Below are positions 1 through 9,386 of a stretch of DNA of 64,000 nt, one piece after another. Source of the DNA: Arsenicibacter sp965247375. Its GTDB lineage: Bacteria; Bacteroidota; Bacteroidia; Cytophagales; Spirosomataceae. Each line of letters starts with the position of its first letter. Within the stretch, counting starts at the first letter, position 1. The notes beneath the pieces were generated by a model. That model saw only the letters and a list, made by a program, of their open reading frames with translations, was not told the DNA's origin and ran no database searches. Location of the stretch: assembly GCA_965247375.1 (NCBI GenBank), contig CBDFHU010000087.1, forward strand, positions 8,597 to 72,596. Direction: 5' to 3'. A program made the position numbers and the translations under genes.

Positions 1-1232
1 CCACCACCGCCGATGCCTCAGGGAACTGGTCGTTTACGGTGAGCAGTGCTTTGTCGGAGGGTTCCCACACGACTAAAGCGCGGGCGACGGATGCAGCCAG
101 CAATACGAGCGTTGACAGCAACACCAATACCTTTACAATCGACACCACGCCGCCTGCCGCTCCGGTGGTGATTACCCCGGCTAACGGTTCAGTGGCTAAC
201 AATACCAAGCCGGTGGTCACTGGCACAGCGGAGGCCAACAGTACGGTAATGGTGCTGATGGACGGCACATCGGTGGGTACCACCACGGCCGATGGGTCGG
301 GGAACTGGTCGTTTACGGTGAGCAGTGCTTTGTCGGAGGGTTCCCACACGACTAAAGCGCGGGCGACGGATGCAGCCAGCAATACGAGCGTTGACAGCAA
401 TACCAATACCTTTACAATCGACACCACACCGCCTGCCACTCCGGTAGTCAGTACGCCTGCCAATGGTGCGGTCTTAAGTAATAACCAACCCATCATTAGC
501 GGTACTGCTGAAGCCAGCAGTACCGTAACCGTGAATGTTGATGGTACTGAAATCGCAGTAGCAATCGCAAATGCATCCGGTAACTGGTCATTGACGATCA
601 ACAGCGCCTTCCCGGAGGGTGTACATACGGTGAAAGCACGGGCCACCGACGCGGTCGGTAACAGCGGGGTTGAGAGCAGTACAAATACATTTACCGTTAA
701 CACAGCACCGTCCATCACCGGATTTGCACCGACAGCCGCATTAGTCTGTGAAGGAGCACCGGTGACACTGACGGCTACAGTCGGCAATGTCACCGGTAGT
801 TATGCCTACACTCTGACGAACGGGAGCAGTCCGGTGTCGGGTACGTCGGCCGCGGCTACTTTTTCACAAACACTGAATGGCGTGAGTCCAGGAAACTATA
901 CCTATGCACTGACGGTAAGCAGTAACAAGCTGAATGCAACGGCTGAAACGCAGGTGGTGGTTGGGAATCCGTCTGCGGTAAACAACGTTTCGCCCGGGGG
1001 CGTGCTTGGCAACGGTATCTGTTCGGTCGATCTGACCTGCAGCGGCACCGGTAGTAGTTTTATCGTAACCGGCCCGAACGGCTTTGTTTATTCAACTGTG
1101 TACCGACAGGCTGGATCCTACACGGTTAGAATCCCCAATGTGACTACCCCCGGAATTTATACACTGACTGTCTACAGTGGTGCGTGTTCGACAAAGCAGC
1201 AGACGGTAGTAAGCGGTACTGCCTGTAAATAG
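1..1232 (+). CDS. Ig-like repeat surface protein, 3' part (5' truncated)
   Basis: The reading frame is already open at base 3, so the gene begins upstream of the window; the first in-frame GTG at 39 lies inside a repeat and is not the start. The product is built from bacterial Ig-like repeats of about 93 residues (motifs TPPA.PV, GTAEA.STV, GNWSFTV, SEG.HTTKARATDAA, NTFTIDT), as in large secreted or cell-surface proteins of Bacteroidota. Two copies are almost identical in DNA (about 21-177 and 300-456, period 279 bases), and a third (about residues 125-215) has diverged. The last 170 residues are a different beta-rich, Ser/Thr/Gly-rich region with four cysteines ending at a TAG. No catalytic motif is visible. 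The role is probably adhesive or structural. It shares a bidirectional terminator with the convergent gene to its right. Confidence 0.8.
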   Translation, partial: TTADASGNWSFTVSSALSEGSHTTKARATDAASNTSVDSNTNTFTIDTTPPAAPVVITPANGSVANNTKPVVTGTAEANSTVMVLMDGTSVGTTTADGSGNWSFTVSSALSEGSHTTKARATDAASNTSVDSNTNTFTIDTTPPATPVVSTPANGAVLSNNQPIISGTAEASSTVTVNVDGTEIAVAIANASGNWSLTINSAFPEGVHTVKARATDAVGNSGVESSTNTFTVNTAPSITGFAPTAALVCEGAPVTLTATVGNVTGSYAYTLTNGSSPVSGTSAAATFSQTLNGVSPGNYTYALTVSSNKLNATAETQVVVGNPSAVNNVSPGGVLGNGICSVDLTCSGTGSSFIVTGPNGFVYSTVYRQAGSYTVRIPNVTTPGIYTLTVYSGACSTKQQTVVSGTACK

Positions 1233-1255
1233 GAATTCTTTGCCGCATCACGCAT

Positions 1256-1290
1256 AAAAAAAGCCTGACACAATGCGGTCAGGCTTTTTT
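1256..1290. terminator. Bidirectional intrinsic terminator
   Basis: An A7 run followed by GCCTGAC, an 8-base loop and GTCAGGC followed by T6 form a stem with a U-tract on either strand. It lies between two convergent genes and can serve both. Confidence 0.88.
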
Positions 1291-1305
1291 GCTGTTAGTT
1301 TTAGT

Positions 1306-3315
1306 CTACTTTTTTTCTGGCGACAGGGAGTTAATCCAGGCCGCAATCTTCAAGGCATCGGCTTTCGGAACCTGCGGCATCGGCGGCATTTCTGTCGCGT
1401 AATCCGGCCAGTTTTGTGGCTTCGGATTGTGAATCAGTTCAACAATCTGCTCGTTGGTATATCCGCGCTTAGCGACTTCGGAATAGGCCGGACCAACCTG
1501 CCGCTTGTTCGCCTGATGGCAGGCCAGACAGGTGTGTTTCGCTAACAAGCCTTTCACTTCATCGTAGGTTGGAGCCTTGGCACTGGCAACCGCTTCTGTT
1601 TTCGTGGAGGCCGGTTTGGTCACGGCACCGGTTTTGGCACCTGCTTTGGCCGGTGTTGCTTTTCCTTTGGCTGGAGCGGTAGCTGGTGCCGGAGCAGGAG
1701 CCGGTGTTTCGGCGGTTTTGGCTTCTGAACTGAACGTGCTTACTTCGCTCATGGCCAGTTTCTGGCCTGTCGGAATGTTATTCAGCGTGTAGAACGCCAG
1801 CGGGTGAACCAATGAGTATGAACCATCGGTGCTGCGAACGCCGTCCAGACGGATTTCGTGGATGTGGTAACGGCGCAGGTTGTCCACGATGATACGGGCT
1901 TTCAGACCGTCGGCCGACAGTTTAACCCCTTTTATGGCGTTCGTTTCGCGGTTAACCGGCGGGCTGCCGTATACCGGATGGTATTTGTAGATAAAGCTGC
2001 TGACCGAATACGAAGCCAGATCTTCGGCCGATTTGCGGTCAACCGGCGAGGTGAATTCGATTTCGAACCCATCCGGCATGGCGCGGACAGCCTTCATCTC
2101 AAACGGCATCTTTTCGTTCCAGACCAGACGCTGTAAGCCTTCCGTGGCTTCACCGGCTGAACCCCAACCCCGGTTGGTTTCACCGACAAACAGCGAACCA
2201 TCGTTGCCCCAAGCCATCCGGAGTACACCCGACTGGAAGCCGGCGCGGAAATCGAAGGCTGCTCCCTGGAATTCGCCGTTTACTTTCTCCATGTACACCC
2301 GCATGATCTTGCTCTGGCCCTGATCACCAACCAGTAGCTGACCACTGAACGGCCCGAAGCTGCCTTCCGGAATGGCTACAATTTCGGAGTTCGAAATCCC
2401 GAAAATACCGTGAGGTAACCAAACCGCCGGAAGCTGCAATTCAGGGAACTGCTCCTTCAGCGTGTAGAGTGGAATCGGTGTTTCGTCGGCTACGTTTTCC
2501 GGTTTGATGGCGCGGCCCTGCTCATTGCGGCGTTTCCGTGGGTCGATTTTCGCATACAGCTGCTGCTGGGTCAGCTTCACCGGTGAGTTTGGCATGTTAG
2601 ACCAGCGGAGACCGGCCGGGTGACCCACCCACGCGCCTTTTTTCAGGTGCCATACACCACCCGAGCCAATCCAGTCGCCCTGGTTGTCGGAGTAGAACAG
2701 TTCACCGTCGATCATACCCAGGCCGCAAGGAGAGCGAACCCCCGTTGCCCACGGTTCCATTTTACCGTCTTCGGTGATGTGCATCACCCAGCCCCGCCAC
2801 GGGACACGGCTTTCGCCCGCCCACCATTCTTCGTCACCGAAGGCTACGTTGCCCGATACGAAGAATGAACCGTCCGGTGCGATTTTAGGCCCGAAACTGT
2901 ATTCATGATAGTGACCAGACAACGGCCACGAAAAGATGGTCTTCATCAGATCGGCTTTGCCGTCCTTGTTGGAATCCACCAGTTTGGTCAGCTCGCCGCG
3001 CTGCGCACAATACAGAGAGCCGTCTTTGTAGGCCAGACCCAGGATTTCGTGCAGGCCTGAGGCATATTTACGGAAGAACGGCCGGCGGCTCGTCGGGTTT
3101 TCAACGATGAATACATCGCCGCGACGCGTACCGATACCCAGATCGCCGTTTGGCAATACTGTCAGACCACCGACTTCGAGCAGGGTACCTTCCGGAGCCG
3201 GTACCCGCATGATCCGGAAAAAATCTTCTTCTTTCGGAGATTCCTGTGCCTGAGCCGTCGACAGGAAAGCCGACATCAGGCAGGTGGAAAGCAAAAGTTT
3301 ATGTAAGTTTCTCAT
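1306..3315 (-). CDS. Secreted sugar-dehydrogenase-like propeller protein with C-terminal cytochrome c domain
   Basis: 669 residues. Residues 1-24 are a signal peptide ending AQA. Residues about 30-420 resemble the glucose/sorbosone dehydrogenase-like beta-propeller (repeated motifs such as GVRSPCGLG and DNQGDWIGSGG). A linker very rich in Ala, Pro, Lys and Thr (about 540-590) leads to a class I cytochrome c domain with haem motif CLACH at 596-600 and candidate axial methionines at 643/646 in TEMPPMP. Such propeller-cytochrome fusions are common in Bacteroidota and Planctomycetota polysaccharide loci, where they are thought to oxidise sugars in the periplasm; the substrate is unknown. It is the last gene of the operon, 5 bases after its upstream neighbour, and ends at the terminator at 1256-1290. 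Confidence 0.85.
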   Translation of the reverse strand: MRNLHKLLLSTCLMSAFLSTAQAQESPKEEDFFRIMRVPAPEGTLLEVGGLTVLPNGDLGIGTRRGDVFIVENPTSRRPFFRKYASGLHEILGLAYKDGSLYCAQRGELTKLVDSNKDGKADLMKTIFSWPLSGHYHEYSFGPKIAPDGSFFVSGNVAFGDEEWWAGESRVPWRGWVMHITEDGKMEPWATGVRSPCGLGMIDGELFYSDNQGDWIGSGGVWHLKKGAWVGHPAGLRWSNMPNSPVKLTQQQLYAKIDPRKRRNEQGRAIKPENVADETPIPLYTLKEQFPELQLPAVWLPHGIFGISNSEIVAIPEGSFGPFSGQLLVGDQGQSKIMRVYMEKVNGEFQGAAFDFRAGFQSGVLRMAWGNDGSLFVGETNRGWGSAGEATEGLQRLVWNEKMPFEMKAVRAMPDGFEIEFTSPVDRKSAEDLASYSVSSFIYKYHPVYGSPPVNRETNAIKGVKLSADGLKARIIVDNLRRYHIHEIRLDGVRSTDGSYSLVHPLAFYTLNNIPTGQKLAMSEVSTFSSEAKTAETPAPAPAPATAPAKGKATPAKAGAKTGAVTKPASTKTEAVASAKAPTYDEVKGLLAKHTCLACHQANKRQVGPAYSEVAKRGYTNEQIVELIHNPKPQNWPDYATEMPPMPQVPKADALKIAAWINSLSPEKK

Positions 3316-3320
3316 GGAGT

Positions 3321-5207
3321 TTAGAACAGAATCGAATAACTCAGTTTACCACTGCTGACCGGAACAATCAGTTCCTGACGGTTGCCTGCCGGACGAATAA
3401 CCGGTTTAACATTGCCCGCCGTTTTGATGTAATACGACTTACCGTCGATCAGGTACGAACCGTCGCCGGTTGCTTCGATGGTAGCGCCGTCGGCCAGACG
3501 GGCGTACAGGTTCGACGCCGGGTTGCTGATCGTAATGTCGCGCTGCACACCGCTGCCGTTATCCAGCAGACGGATCACATCCTGCACCCCTGAGCCATAG
3601 ATTTTGTACAGGAACGTCGGGCGGTCACTTTCATCAAGCGAGTAGCCTTCCGTTTTGAAGCCTGTACCGGTCGTGTCGGTAACCCAGGCTGCTTGTGGTG
3701 AGCTCAGTTTGTTGAGCACTAGCTGCGGTAAACCCAGCCGCTGTACCATACCGGTCGGGCGTGATGACCCGTCGCCCCGGCTGTTCCACATCGGCGTGGC
3801 ATCCAGAAACTGACCGCGCCACACCTGCACCAGAAATCCGTTGTCGAGGTCATACGTGTAATGAATCTGCTCCGGGCTACCTACCGAAATTCCGTGGGTT
3901 ACCCGCATCCGGCGACCCATGCCGTTCTCGTTCGGAACGTCCATGAAGCTACGCAGGAGCGTGTTGTTCGGGGCCTGAATCAGGATCGGACCATTGTCGT
4001 TGAAGCCACCTTCGGCCAGGTTATCGCCGATGAAGAACTCCCGCAGGCCTGAGCCCTGCAGCGACAAACCAATCGACGGAGTGGCGCGGCCCTGAACTTT
4101 TGAATAGATAATTTCAACCGGTAATTCACCGGCTGGCAGCGAAACAGAGGCTGAGGCGCGGCGGTTTGAATTAGCCCATGGAAAAACCGTCTGGTTATTG
4201 ATTTTCATGGATGTAAACCCGCCTGCACCGGCCAGATTGAAGGCATATTCGCCTGCTTCCTTAATGTTGAGTAAACCAGAATAGCGCACTAGAAAGTTAT
4301 TCGGACTAACGGTAACGTTGGCCGTCAGTTTGGGTGCCGTTCCCTTTGATTCGGGAGCCGCCTGACCCAGGGCATTTTCCTTGTCGTACTGGCCGGAGTA
4401 CACCGCATAGGTCAAGCCGGTCAGCTCAGGACGTGGTTTGTTATAAACCGTATAGCGGATGTTCCGGAACGCAACCGGGCCATGATCGCCCTGAATCAGC
4501 AGTGGCCCGATGGCCACCTCGTCATTTTTCAGCGGACCACGTGTCGGGCCGGTCAGCTCCACGTTTTCGTGGATTGTGACCCCGTTCAGATCAATGCGCA
4601 GGATTTTGGCGTTTTCGATTTTTTTACCGCTTTTGTCGAAACGCGGTGCCTGAAACGAAATACGCATACGCTGCCACAGACCGGGTGCTTTTGTTGCGTT
4701 CTGGCGGGCAGCATGGCCTTCGTAGCCTTTCTGACCTTCCGGACGGCTTTCATCCCACCGCTGGTAAATCGACCCGTTGTCGCCGATTTTGGCCGTTTTC
4801 TGGCCCCAGCTGTCGATCAGCTGGATTTCATACCGTCCCTGCAGGTAGATGCCGGAGTTTGAGCCTTTCGCCATCATGTACTCGAGGTCGAGGTCGAGGT
4901 CGCCGTGTTCGAGGGCCGACAACAGGTTGGCCTTCTCGCGGTCGGTTGGCAGGTTTACCAGTATTCCGGAGCCGGATTTGCTGGTCAGCGCGTTGTTTTT
5001 GGCAAAATCAGCGGTGACGTCGCCGGCAATCTGCCAGTTTTTACCGACGTTACCTCCGCCCGGATTCCGGAAAGCACTCAAGTCGTTGAGTGAGACCGTG
5101 TTCGGCTGTCCGTTCTGGGCCATTGCCGGGCCGAATAAGCCCAGGCTCAGCAGCCAGCAGCCGGTTGCAACCGAACGCGTAAGCACTTGTGAGGGTTTTG
5201 TGAACAT
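3321..5207 (-). CDS. Secreted DUF1080 (3-keto-disaccharide hydrolase type) protein with PA14-like domain
   Basis: 628 residues with a signal peptide (about 1-30, ending AMAQ). The N-terminal half (about 35-255) has the concanavalin-like DUF1080 fold signature: SNSGIYLQGRYEIQLIDSWG, then WQRMRISFQAP, then NDEVAIGPLLIQGDHGPVAF. The family is associated with 3-keto-glycoside hydrolysis. A PA14-like or carbohydrate-binding region follows (YAVYSGQYD, LLNIKEAGEYAFNLAGAGGF), then a C-terminal region of unknown fold. It sits between GH92 and the propeller-cytochrome gene on the same strand with only short gaps, so it is probably part of one transcript acting on the same glycan. A link between 3-keto sugar chemistry and the neighbouring oxidase is an inference. 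Confidence 0.82.
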   Translation of the reverse strand: MFTKPSQVLTRSVATGCWLLSLGLFGPAMAQNGQPNTVSLNDLSAFRNPGGGNVGKNWQIAGDVTADFAKNNALTSKSGSGILVNLPTDREKANLLSALEHGDLDLDLEYMMAKGSNSGIYLQGRYEIQLIDSWGQKTAKIGDNGSIYQRWDESRPEGQKGYEGHAARQNATKAPGLWQRMRISFQAPRFDKSGKKIENAKILRIDLNGVTIHENVELTGPTRGPLKNDEVAIGPLLIQGDHGPVAFRNIRYTVYNKPRPELTGLTYAVYSGQYDKENALGQAAPESKGTAPKLTANVTVSPNNFLVRYSGLLNIKEAGEYAFNLAGAGGFTSMKINNQTVFPWANSNRRASASVSLPAGELPVEIIYSKVQGRATPSIGLSLQGSGLREFFIGDNLAEGGFNDNGPILIQAPNNTLLRSFMDVPNENGMGRRMRVTHGISVGSPEQIHYTYDLDNGFLVQVWRGQFLDATPMWNSRGDGSSRPTGMVQRLGLPQLVLNKLSSPQAAWVTDTTGTGFKTEGYSLDESDRPTFLYKIYGSGVQDVIRLLDNGSGVQRDITISNPASNLYARLADGATIEATGDGSYLIDGKSYYIKTAGNVKPVIRPAGNRQELIVPVSSGKLSYSILF

Positions 5208-5254
5208 TGAAAAACAAGGATTAAATTTGGTGTTTAAGGGTTAGGATCAGTGCG

Positions 5255-7546
5255 TTATTTTTTATCAATTGAGAACGAATAAGGAGCGTCTGCCGGTCGG
5301 GTCCCCCACTGTTTGTTCGGCGTAGCACTCATGTTGACATCAATGGTCGCGCCCTGCAACAGTGCCTGATGGCTCAGCCACGTTTTGGTATAGGGCTTGC
5401 CGTTAACGGACATAGTACTGATATACCGGTTGGCTGTACTAGTGTTAGAAGCATTGATTACCACTTTTTTACCATTCTCAAGGGTAAGGGTTGCTTTCTT
5501 AAACAGCGGAGAACCGATTACGTACTGGTCGCTGGCCGGACAGACAGGGTAGAAGCCAAGGGCGGTAAATACATACCAGGCCGAGGTCTGGCCGTTGTCT
5601 TCGTCGCCGCAGTAGCCGTCCGGAGTCGGCAGATACAGGCGGTTCATCACCTCACGCAGCCAGTACTGAGCTTTCCATGGCTCACCGGCGTAATTATAGA
5701 GGTAAATCATGTGCTGGATCGGCTGGTTTCCGTGGGCATACTGACCCATGTTGGCAATCTGCATTTCACGGATTTCGTGGATAACCCCTCGGTAGTAGCT
5801 TTCGTCGAAAACCGGTGGTAAGCTGAATACTGAATCCAGTTTAGCCACAAACTTCTGCCGGCCACCCATCAGGTCGATCAGGCCCTGTACATCGTGGAAT
5901 ACCGACCAGGTGTAGTGCCAGCTGTTACCTTCCGTAAAGGCATCGCCCCATTTGAACGGATTGAACGGAGCCTGGAACTGGCCATCCTGATTTTTGCCGC
6001 GCATCAGACCGGTCTGCGGGTCAAACAGGTTGCGGTAGTTCTGCGACCGTTTGGCAAACAGATCAATTTCGGACTGCGGGCGTTTCAGGGCTTTGGCCAG
6101 CTGGTAAATGGCAAAGTCGTCGTAGGCATATTCCAGGGTACGGGCGGCGTTTTCGTTGATTTTTACGTCATACGGCACATACCCCAGTTTGTTATAGTAC
6201 TGCGCGCCACGGCGACCGACGGCATCCATCGGGCCTTCGTTATTGGCATTTTTCAGCAGCGCTTCGTAAAGCGTATTGATGTCGTAGCCACGGCCGCCTT
6301 TCAGATAGGCTTCAGCCACGATTGATGCCGAGTTCGATCCCACCATCACGTTTCGCAGGCCGGGGCTTGCCCATTCCGGCAGCCAGCCGCCTTCCTTGTA
6401 GGCATTGGCCAGGCCTTCCTGCATCTGGTTATTCAGCGACGGGTACATCAGGTTCAGGAACGGGAACAGCGACCGGAACGTATCCCAGAAGCCAGTGTCA
6501 GTAAACATATACCCCGACCGGACTTCGCCATTGTAAGGACTATAGTGAACCACCTTGTTGGCAGCATCAATCTCAAAAAACTTACGCGGGAAGAGCAGAG
6601 CGCGGTACAGACACGAGTAGAACGTGCGCGTTTGGTCGATGCTGCCGCCTTCGATCTTCACGCGGTTCAGTTCCTTGTTCCAGGCGGCTTTCCCTCTAGC
6701 CATTACTCCGTTGAATGAGTCGCTACCCAGTTCGCGGAGGTTCAGCTCGGCTTGTTCGTAGCTGATAAATGACGAGGCCACGCGGATATGCACCTGTTCG
6801 CCTTTGGTAGTTTTAAACCTGACAACAGCGCCGACGTGAGCCGCCTGAAGTTCGAGGGTGTCTTTCGCTACTTTGTAATTCTTCCAGCCCTGCGCCATGG
6901 CAAACGGCTTGTCGAACGTCAGTACGAAATAGTTTTTGAAGTTGGCCGGCACACCGCCGCTGTTTTTGGTGGTATACCCGATAATTTTCCGTTGCGACGG
7001 GATGACTTTGACGTATGAACCCCGGTCGAAGGCATCCAGGATCACAAACGAGCTGTCGGATTCAGGAAACGTCAGCCGGAACATGGCCGCCCGTTCGGTA
7101 GGGGCAATTTCCGTGGTAATGTCGTGATCAGCGAGGTAAACGCTGTAGTAATAGGGTTTGGCGATTTCGGCCTTGTGCGAGAACCAGCTGGCCCGGCTGT
7201 CTTCATCAATCCGGAGTTTGCCGCTGACGGGCATGATCGAGAACTGGCCGTAATCGTTCATCCACGGCGAAGGCTGGTGTGTCTGTTTGAAGCCCCGGAT
7301 TTTGTCGGACGCATACGTGTAGGCCCATCCGTTGCCCATTTTGCCGGTTTGCGGCATCCAGAAATTCATACCCCAGGGCATGGCAATGGCCGGGTAGGTG
7401 TTTCCGTTGGAGAGTGACGGTTTAGAGTCAGTTCCCATCAGGGTGTTAATCCACTCGACGGGGTCGGTAACGTTGGTAACTTGCTGGGCGCTGGCCTGGT
7501 AAGCCAAACCGGTAGTGAGTAGTAAAGCGATTAGGCGTTTTTTCAT
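5255..7546 (-). CDS. Secreted GH92 alpha-mannosidase
   Basis: 763 residues with a signal peptide (MKKRLIALLLTTGLAYQASAQ). The whole length matches GH92 exo-acting alpha-mannosidases, which are calcium-dependent inverting enzymes of Bacteroidota glycan loci: the N-terminal VNTLMGTD-like segment (INTLMGTDSKPSLSNGNTYP), the helical-domain motif TDTGFWDTFRSLFPFLNLMYP, and the acidic motif GDEDNGQTSAW at 647-657 near the C terminus. Length is normal for the family and no key motif is missing. It is the third structural gene of the susCD-GH92-DUF1080 operon, suggesting that the locus targets a mannose-containing glycan. The linkage cleaved cannot be read from the sequence. Confidence 0.95.
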   Translation of the reverse strand: MKKRLIALLLTTGLAYQASAQQVTNVTDPVEWINTLMGTDSKPSLSNGNTYPAIAMPWGMNFWMPQTGKMGNGWAYTYASDKIRGFKQTHQPSPWMNDYGQFSIMPVSGKLRIDEDSRASWFSHKAEIAKPYYYSVYLADHDITTEIAPTERAAMFRLTFPESDSSFVILDAFDRGSYVKVIPSQRKIIGYTTKNSGGVPANFKNYFVLTFDKPFAMAQGWKNYKVAKDTLELQAAHVGAVVRFKTTKGEQVHIRVASSFISYEQAELNLRELGSDSFNGVMARGKAAWNKELNRVKIEGGSIDQTRTFYSCLYRALLFPRKFFEIDAANKVVHYSPYNGEVRSGYMFTDTGFWDTFRSLFPFLNLMYPSLNNQMQEGLANAYKEGGWLPEWASPGLRNVMVGSNSASIVAEAYLKGGRGYDINTLYEALLKNANNEGPMDAVGRRGAQYYNKLGYVPYDVKINENAARTLEYAYDDFAIYQLAKALKRPQSEIDLFAKRSQNYRNLFDPQTGLMRGKNQDGQFQAPFNPFKWGDAFTEGNSWHYTWSVFHDVQGLIDLMGGRQKFVAKLDSVFSLPPVFDESYYRGVIHEIREMQIANMGQYAHGNQPIQHMIYLYNYAGEPWKAQYWLREVMNRLYLPTPDGYCGDEDNGQTSAWYVFTALGFYPVCPASDQYVIGSPLFKKATLTLENGKKVVINASNTSTANRYISTMSVNGKPYTKTWLSHQALLQGATIDVNMSATPNKQWGTRPADAPYSFSIDKK

Positions 7547-7683
7547 TTTTATATAATCCCCCGGTTAGTCGGTAACCAGGTACAGGATTTACGGTAACCA
7601 GCCCTGAACTGTGATTCAGGACAAGATGCCATCACAGCGGGCCGGATCACTCAATCACAAATCACACAATCACAACTGCGTTT

Positions 7684-7733
7684 GCCCCGTCGGACCTGAG
7701 GAGATTGCCGGAGCGCCCTCCTCAGGCCGGGGC
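7684..7733 (-). other. GC-rich stem-loop between susD and GH92 genes
   Basis: An inner stem CCTGAGGAG/CTCCTCAGG (7695-7703 with 7718-7726) is extended by an outer stem GCCCCG/CGGGGC (7684-7689 with 7728-7733). No U-run follows on the minus strand, so it is more likely an mRNA processing or stability hairpin, letting the SusCD messages outlive the enzyme part, than a full terminator. The rest of the 206-base gap shows nothing else. Confidence 0.5.
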
Positions 7734-7752
7734 AGGTAAGGGTCAGGCAGGA

Positions 7753-9372
7753 TTAGTAGCCCGGGTTTTGTTTCAGGTTCGGGTTCGCGGCCATCTGAAG
7801 CTGCGGAATCGGGAACAGGTTCTTCGATTCGTTGCTTGGCTGGTGATCCCACCATGAATACGTATGGAATGCGCCGAACCGGATCATGTCCGTACGGCGC
7901 TTGCCTTCGAAGATAAACTCACGACCGCGCTCTGCCAGCAGTTCCGGCAGCGTCAGAGTTGTCGTGGTATACGCTTCTTTGGCGAAATCAGCTGCGCTGA
8001 AGGCCCGTTTGCGGGTATCGTTGATCAGCTGTACGGCTTCGGCGGTGGCAGTTCCGTTATTTTTACGCATCAGCGCCTCAGCCTTGTTGAAATAAATATC
8101 GGTTAACCGGTATAACGCCCAGTCATTGCTCCAGTATTTAGCTTCTGACTGACGGCCGGGGCGATACTTGTTAAAGCGTGCACCGCTGTTTTCCTCCCCG
8201 TCGATCATAGTTGAACGGGTGCCGCCTTCCGACGCACGACGGATTTCCTTCACGAATACCAGCTGTTTGCCTTTGTATTCTTCCGTTGCCAGTACCGGCT
8301 GTGAAGGGTTGGCTGCATATACCTGCGGACCGATCAGCATCCAGGTCGATTTGCGGAGGTCATTGTCTTTGAACGCGTCGTAGGCGCTCGGGATAACCAC
8401 AACCCCGTTGTTGCCGTTGGCGTCACCGTCATAGATGAACCGCTGGGCAAAGTGGTAGAAGTCGCCGCTCCAGCCGCACCGTGTCGGCGTCAGCTGGTAG
8501 TCATACACCAGCTGGAACAGGATTTCCTTCGAGTTGTCGTTGGTATTGCTGTACGTAGCCAGCAGGTCGGCATCCAGCGCCGGTGTGCCGTTCAAACCGC
8601 CGGTTTCGCCCTTCATGATTTTGTCACAAGCCGCAATACACTCATCCCAGCGGGCCGTACCTGACCATACCTGAGCGTTCAGGTACAGTTCAGACAACAT
8701 TGAGTAACCGGCCGCCTTGGTGATCCGGCCGATCATGGCCTTGCTCAGGTTGGGCAGCTTGTCAACGTTTTCCTTCAGTTCTTTTTCGACGAAGGCAAAG
8801 ATTTCGGCACGCGGAACAGTCGGTGGGCTCAGGGGTACACCCACCGTAGTTACGAGCGGAATGTTGCCGTAGAGGTCCATGAGCTTCATGTAGTGGTACG
8901 CCCGGAACACTTTCAGCTCGGCCAGGAAGGCGTCGCGCTCCTGGTCAGAAACACCGGCAGCCTGGAAGTTGATCTTATCAAAGTCGCCAATGGTGTTGTT
9001 ACAGAAACCGATACCGGTGAAAATCAGCCGCCATGGGTCCCAGATGTTGCTTTCGGTGTAGACCCAGCTGTGACCGTGCAGACGGATCCACTGCGCGTCG
9101 TCATAGCCGTGACGGCCTTTTTGCGGCCATGCCAGCTGATCAGCCGAGAATTCGTTCAGCCGCCAGAAGCTGCGCTGACCAGTCGGGGCCATCCAGGCGT
9201 TGGCGTGGGTATAAGGCCGCAGTACGGCCGACAGAATTTCCTGACGGTTGTTATAAAAGTTATCGGCACTGATCTGGCTATACAGTGTTTCGTCGAGGTT
9301 TGTGCAGGCATTCATGCCAGACATAACGCCAACCAGGCCGGTCATCAAAAGTCCTTTTGTTATGCGATTCAT
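7753..9372 (-). CDS. SusD/RagB-family glycan-binding outer-membrane lipoprotein
   Basis: 539 residues. A lipoprotein signal peptide ends in a lipobox with Cys23 (MSGMNAC). The SusD-like N-terminal part (NLDETLYSQISADNFYNNRQEI), the TPR-rich helical middle (FRAYHYMKLMDLYGNIPLV) and the C-terminal RagB/SusD signature (LPELLAERGREFIFEGKRRTDMIRFG) ending in LKQNPGY are all present. SusD proteins cap the SusC transporter on the outer face and capture oligosaccharide. It is 14 bases downstream of its SusC partner on the same strand. Specificity is probably for the glycan trimmed by the GH92 enzyme next door, by context only. Confidence 0.95.
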   Translation of the reverse strand: MNRITKGLLMTGLVGVMSGMNACTNLDETLYSQISADNFYNNRQEILSAVLRPYTHANAWMAPTGQRSFWRLNEFSADQLAWPQKGRHGYDDAQWIRLHGHSWVYTESNIWDPWRLIFTGIGFCNNTIGDFDKINFQAAGVSDQERDAFLAELKVFRAYHYMKLMDLYGNIPLVTTVGVPLSPPTVPRAEIFAFVEKELKENVDKLPNLSKAMIGRITKAAGYSMLSELYLNAQVWSGTARWDECIAACDKIMKGETGGLNGTPALDADLLATYSNTNDNSKEILFQLVYDYQLTPTRCGWSGDFYHFAQRFIYDGDANGNNGVVVIPSAYDAFKDNDLRKSTWMLIGPQVYAANPSQPVLATEEYKGKQLVFVKEIRRASEGGTRSTMIDGEENSGARFNKYRPGRQSEAKYWSNDWALYRLTDIYFNKAEALMRKNNGTATAEAVQLINDTRKRAFSAADFAKEAYTTTTLTLPELLAERGREFIFEGKRRTDMIRFGAFHTYSWWDHQPSNESKNLFPIPQLQMAANPNLKQNPGY

Positions 9373-9386
9373 AGGGTAGGTTCTGA

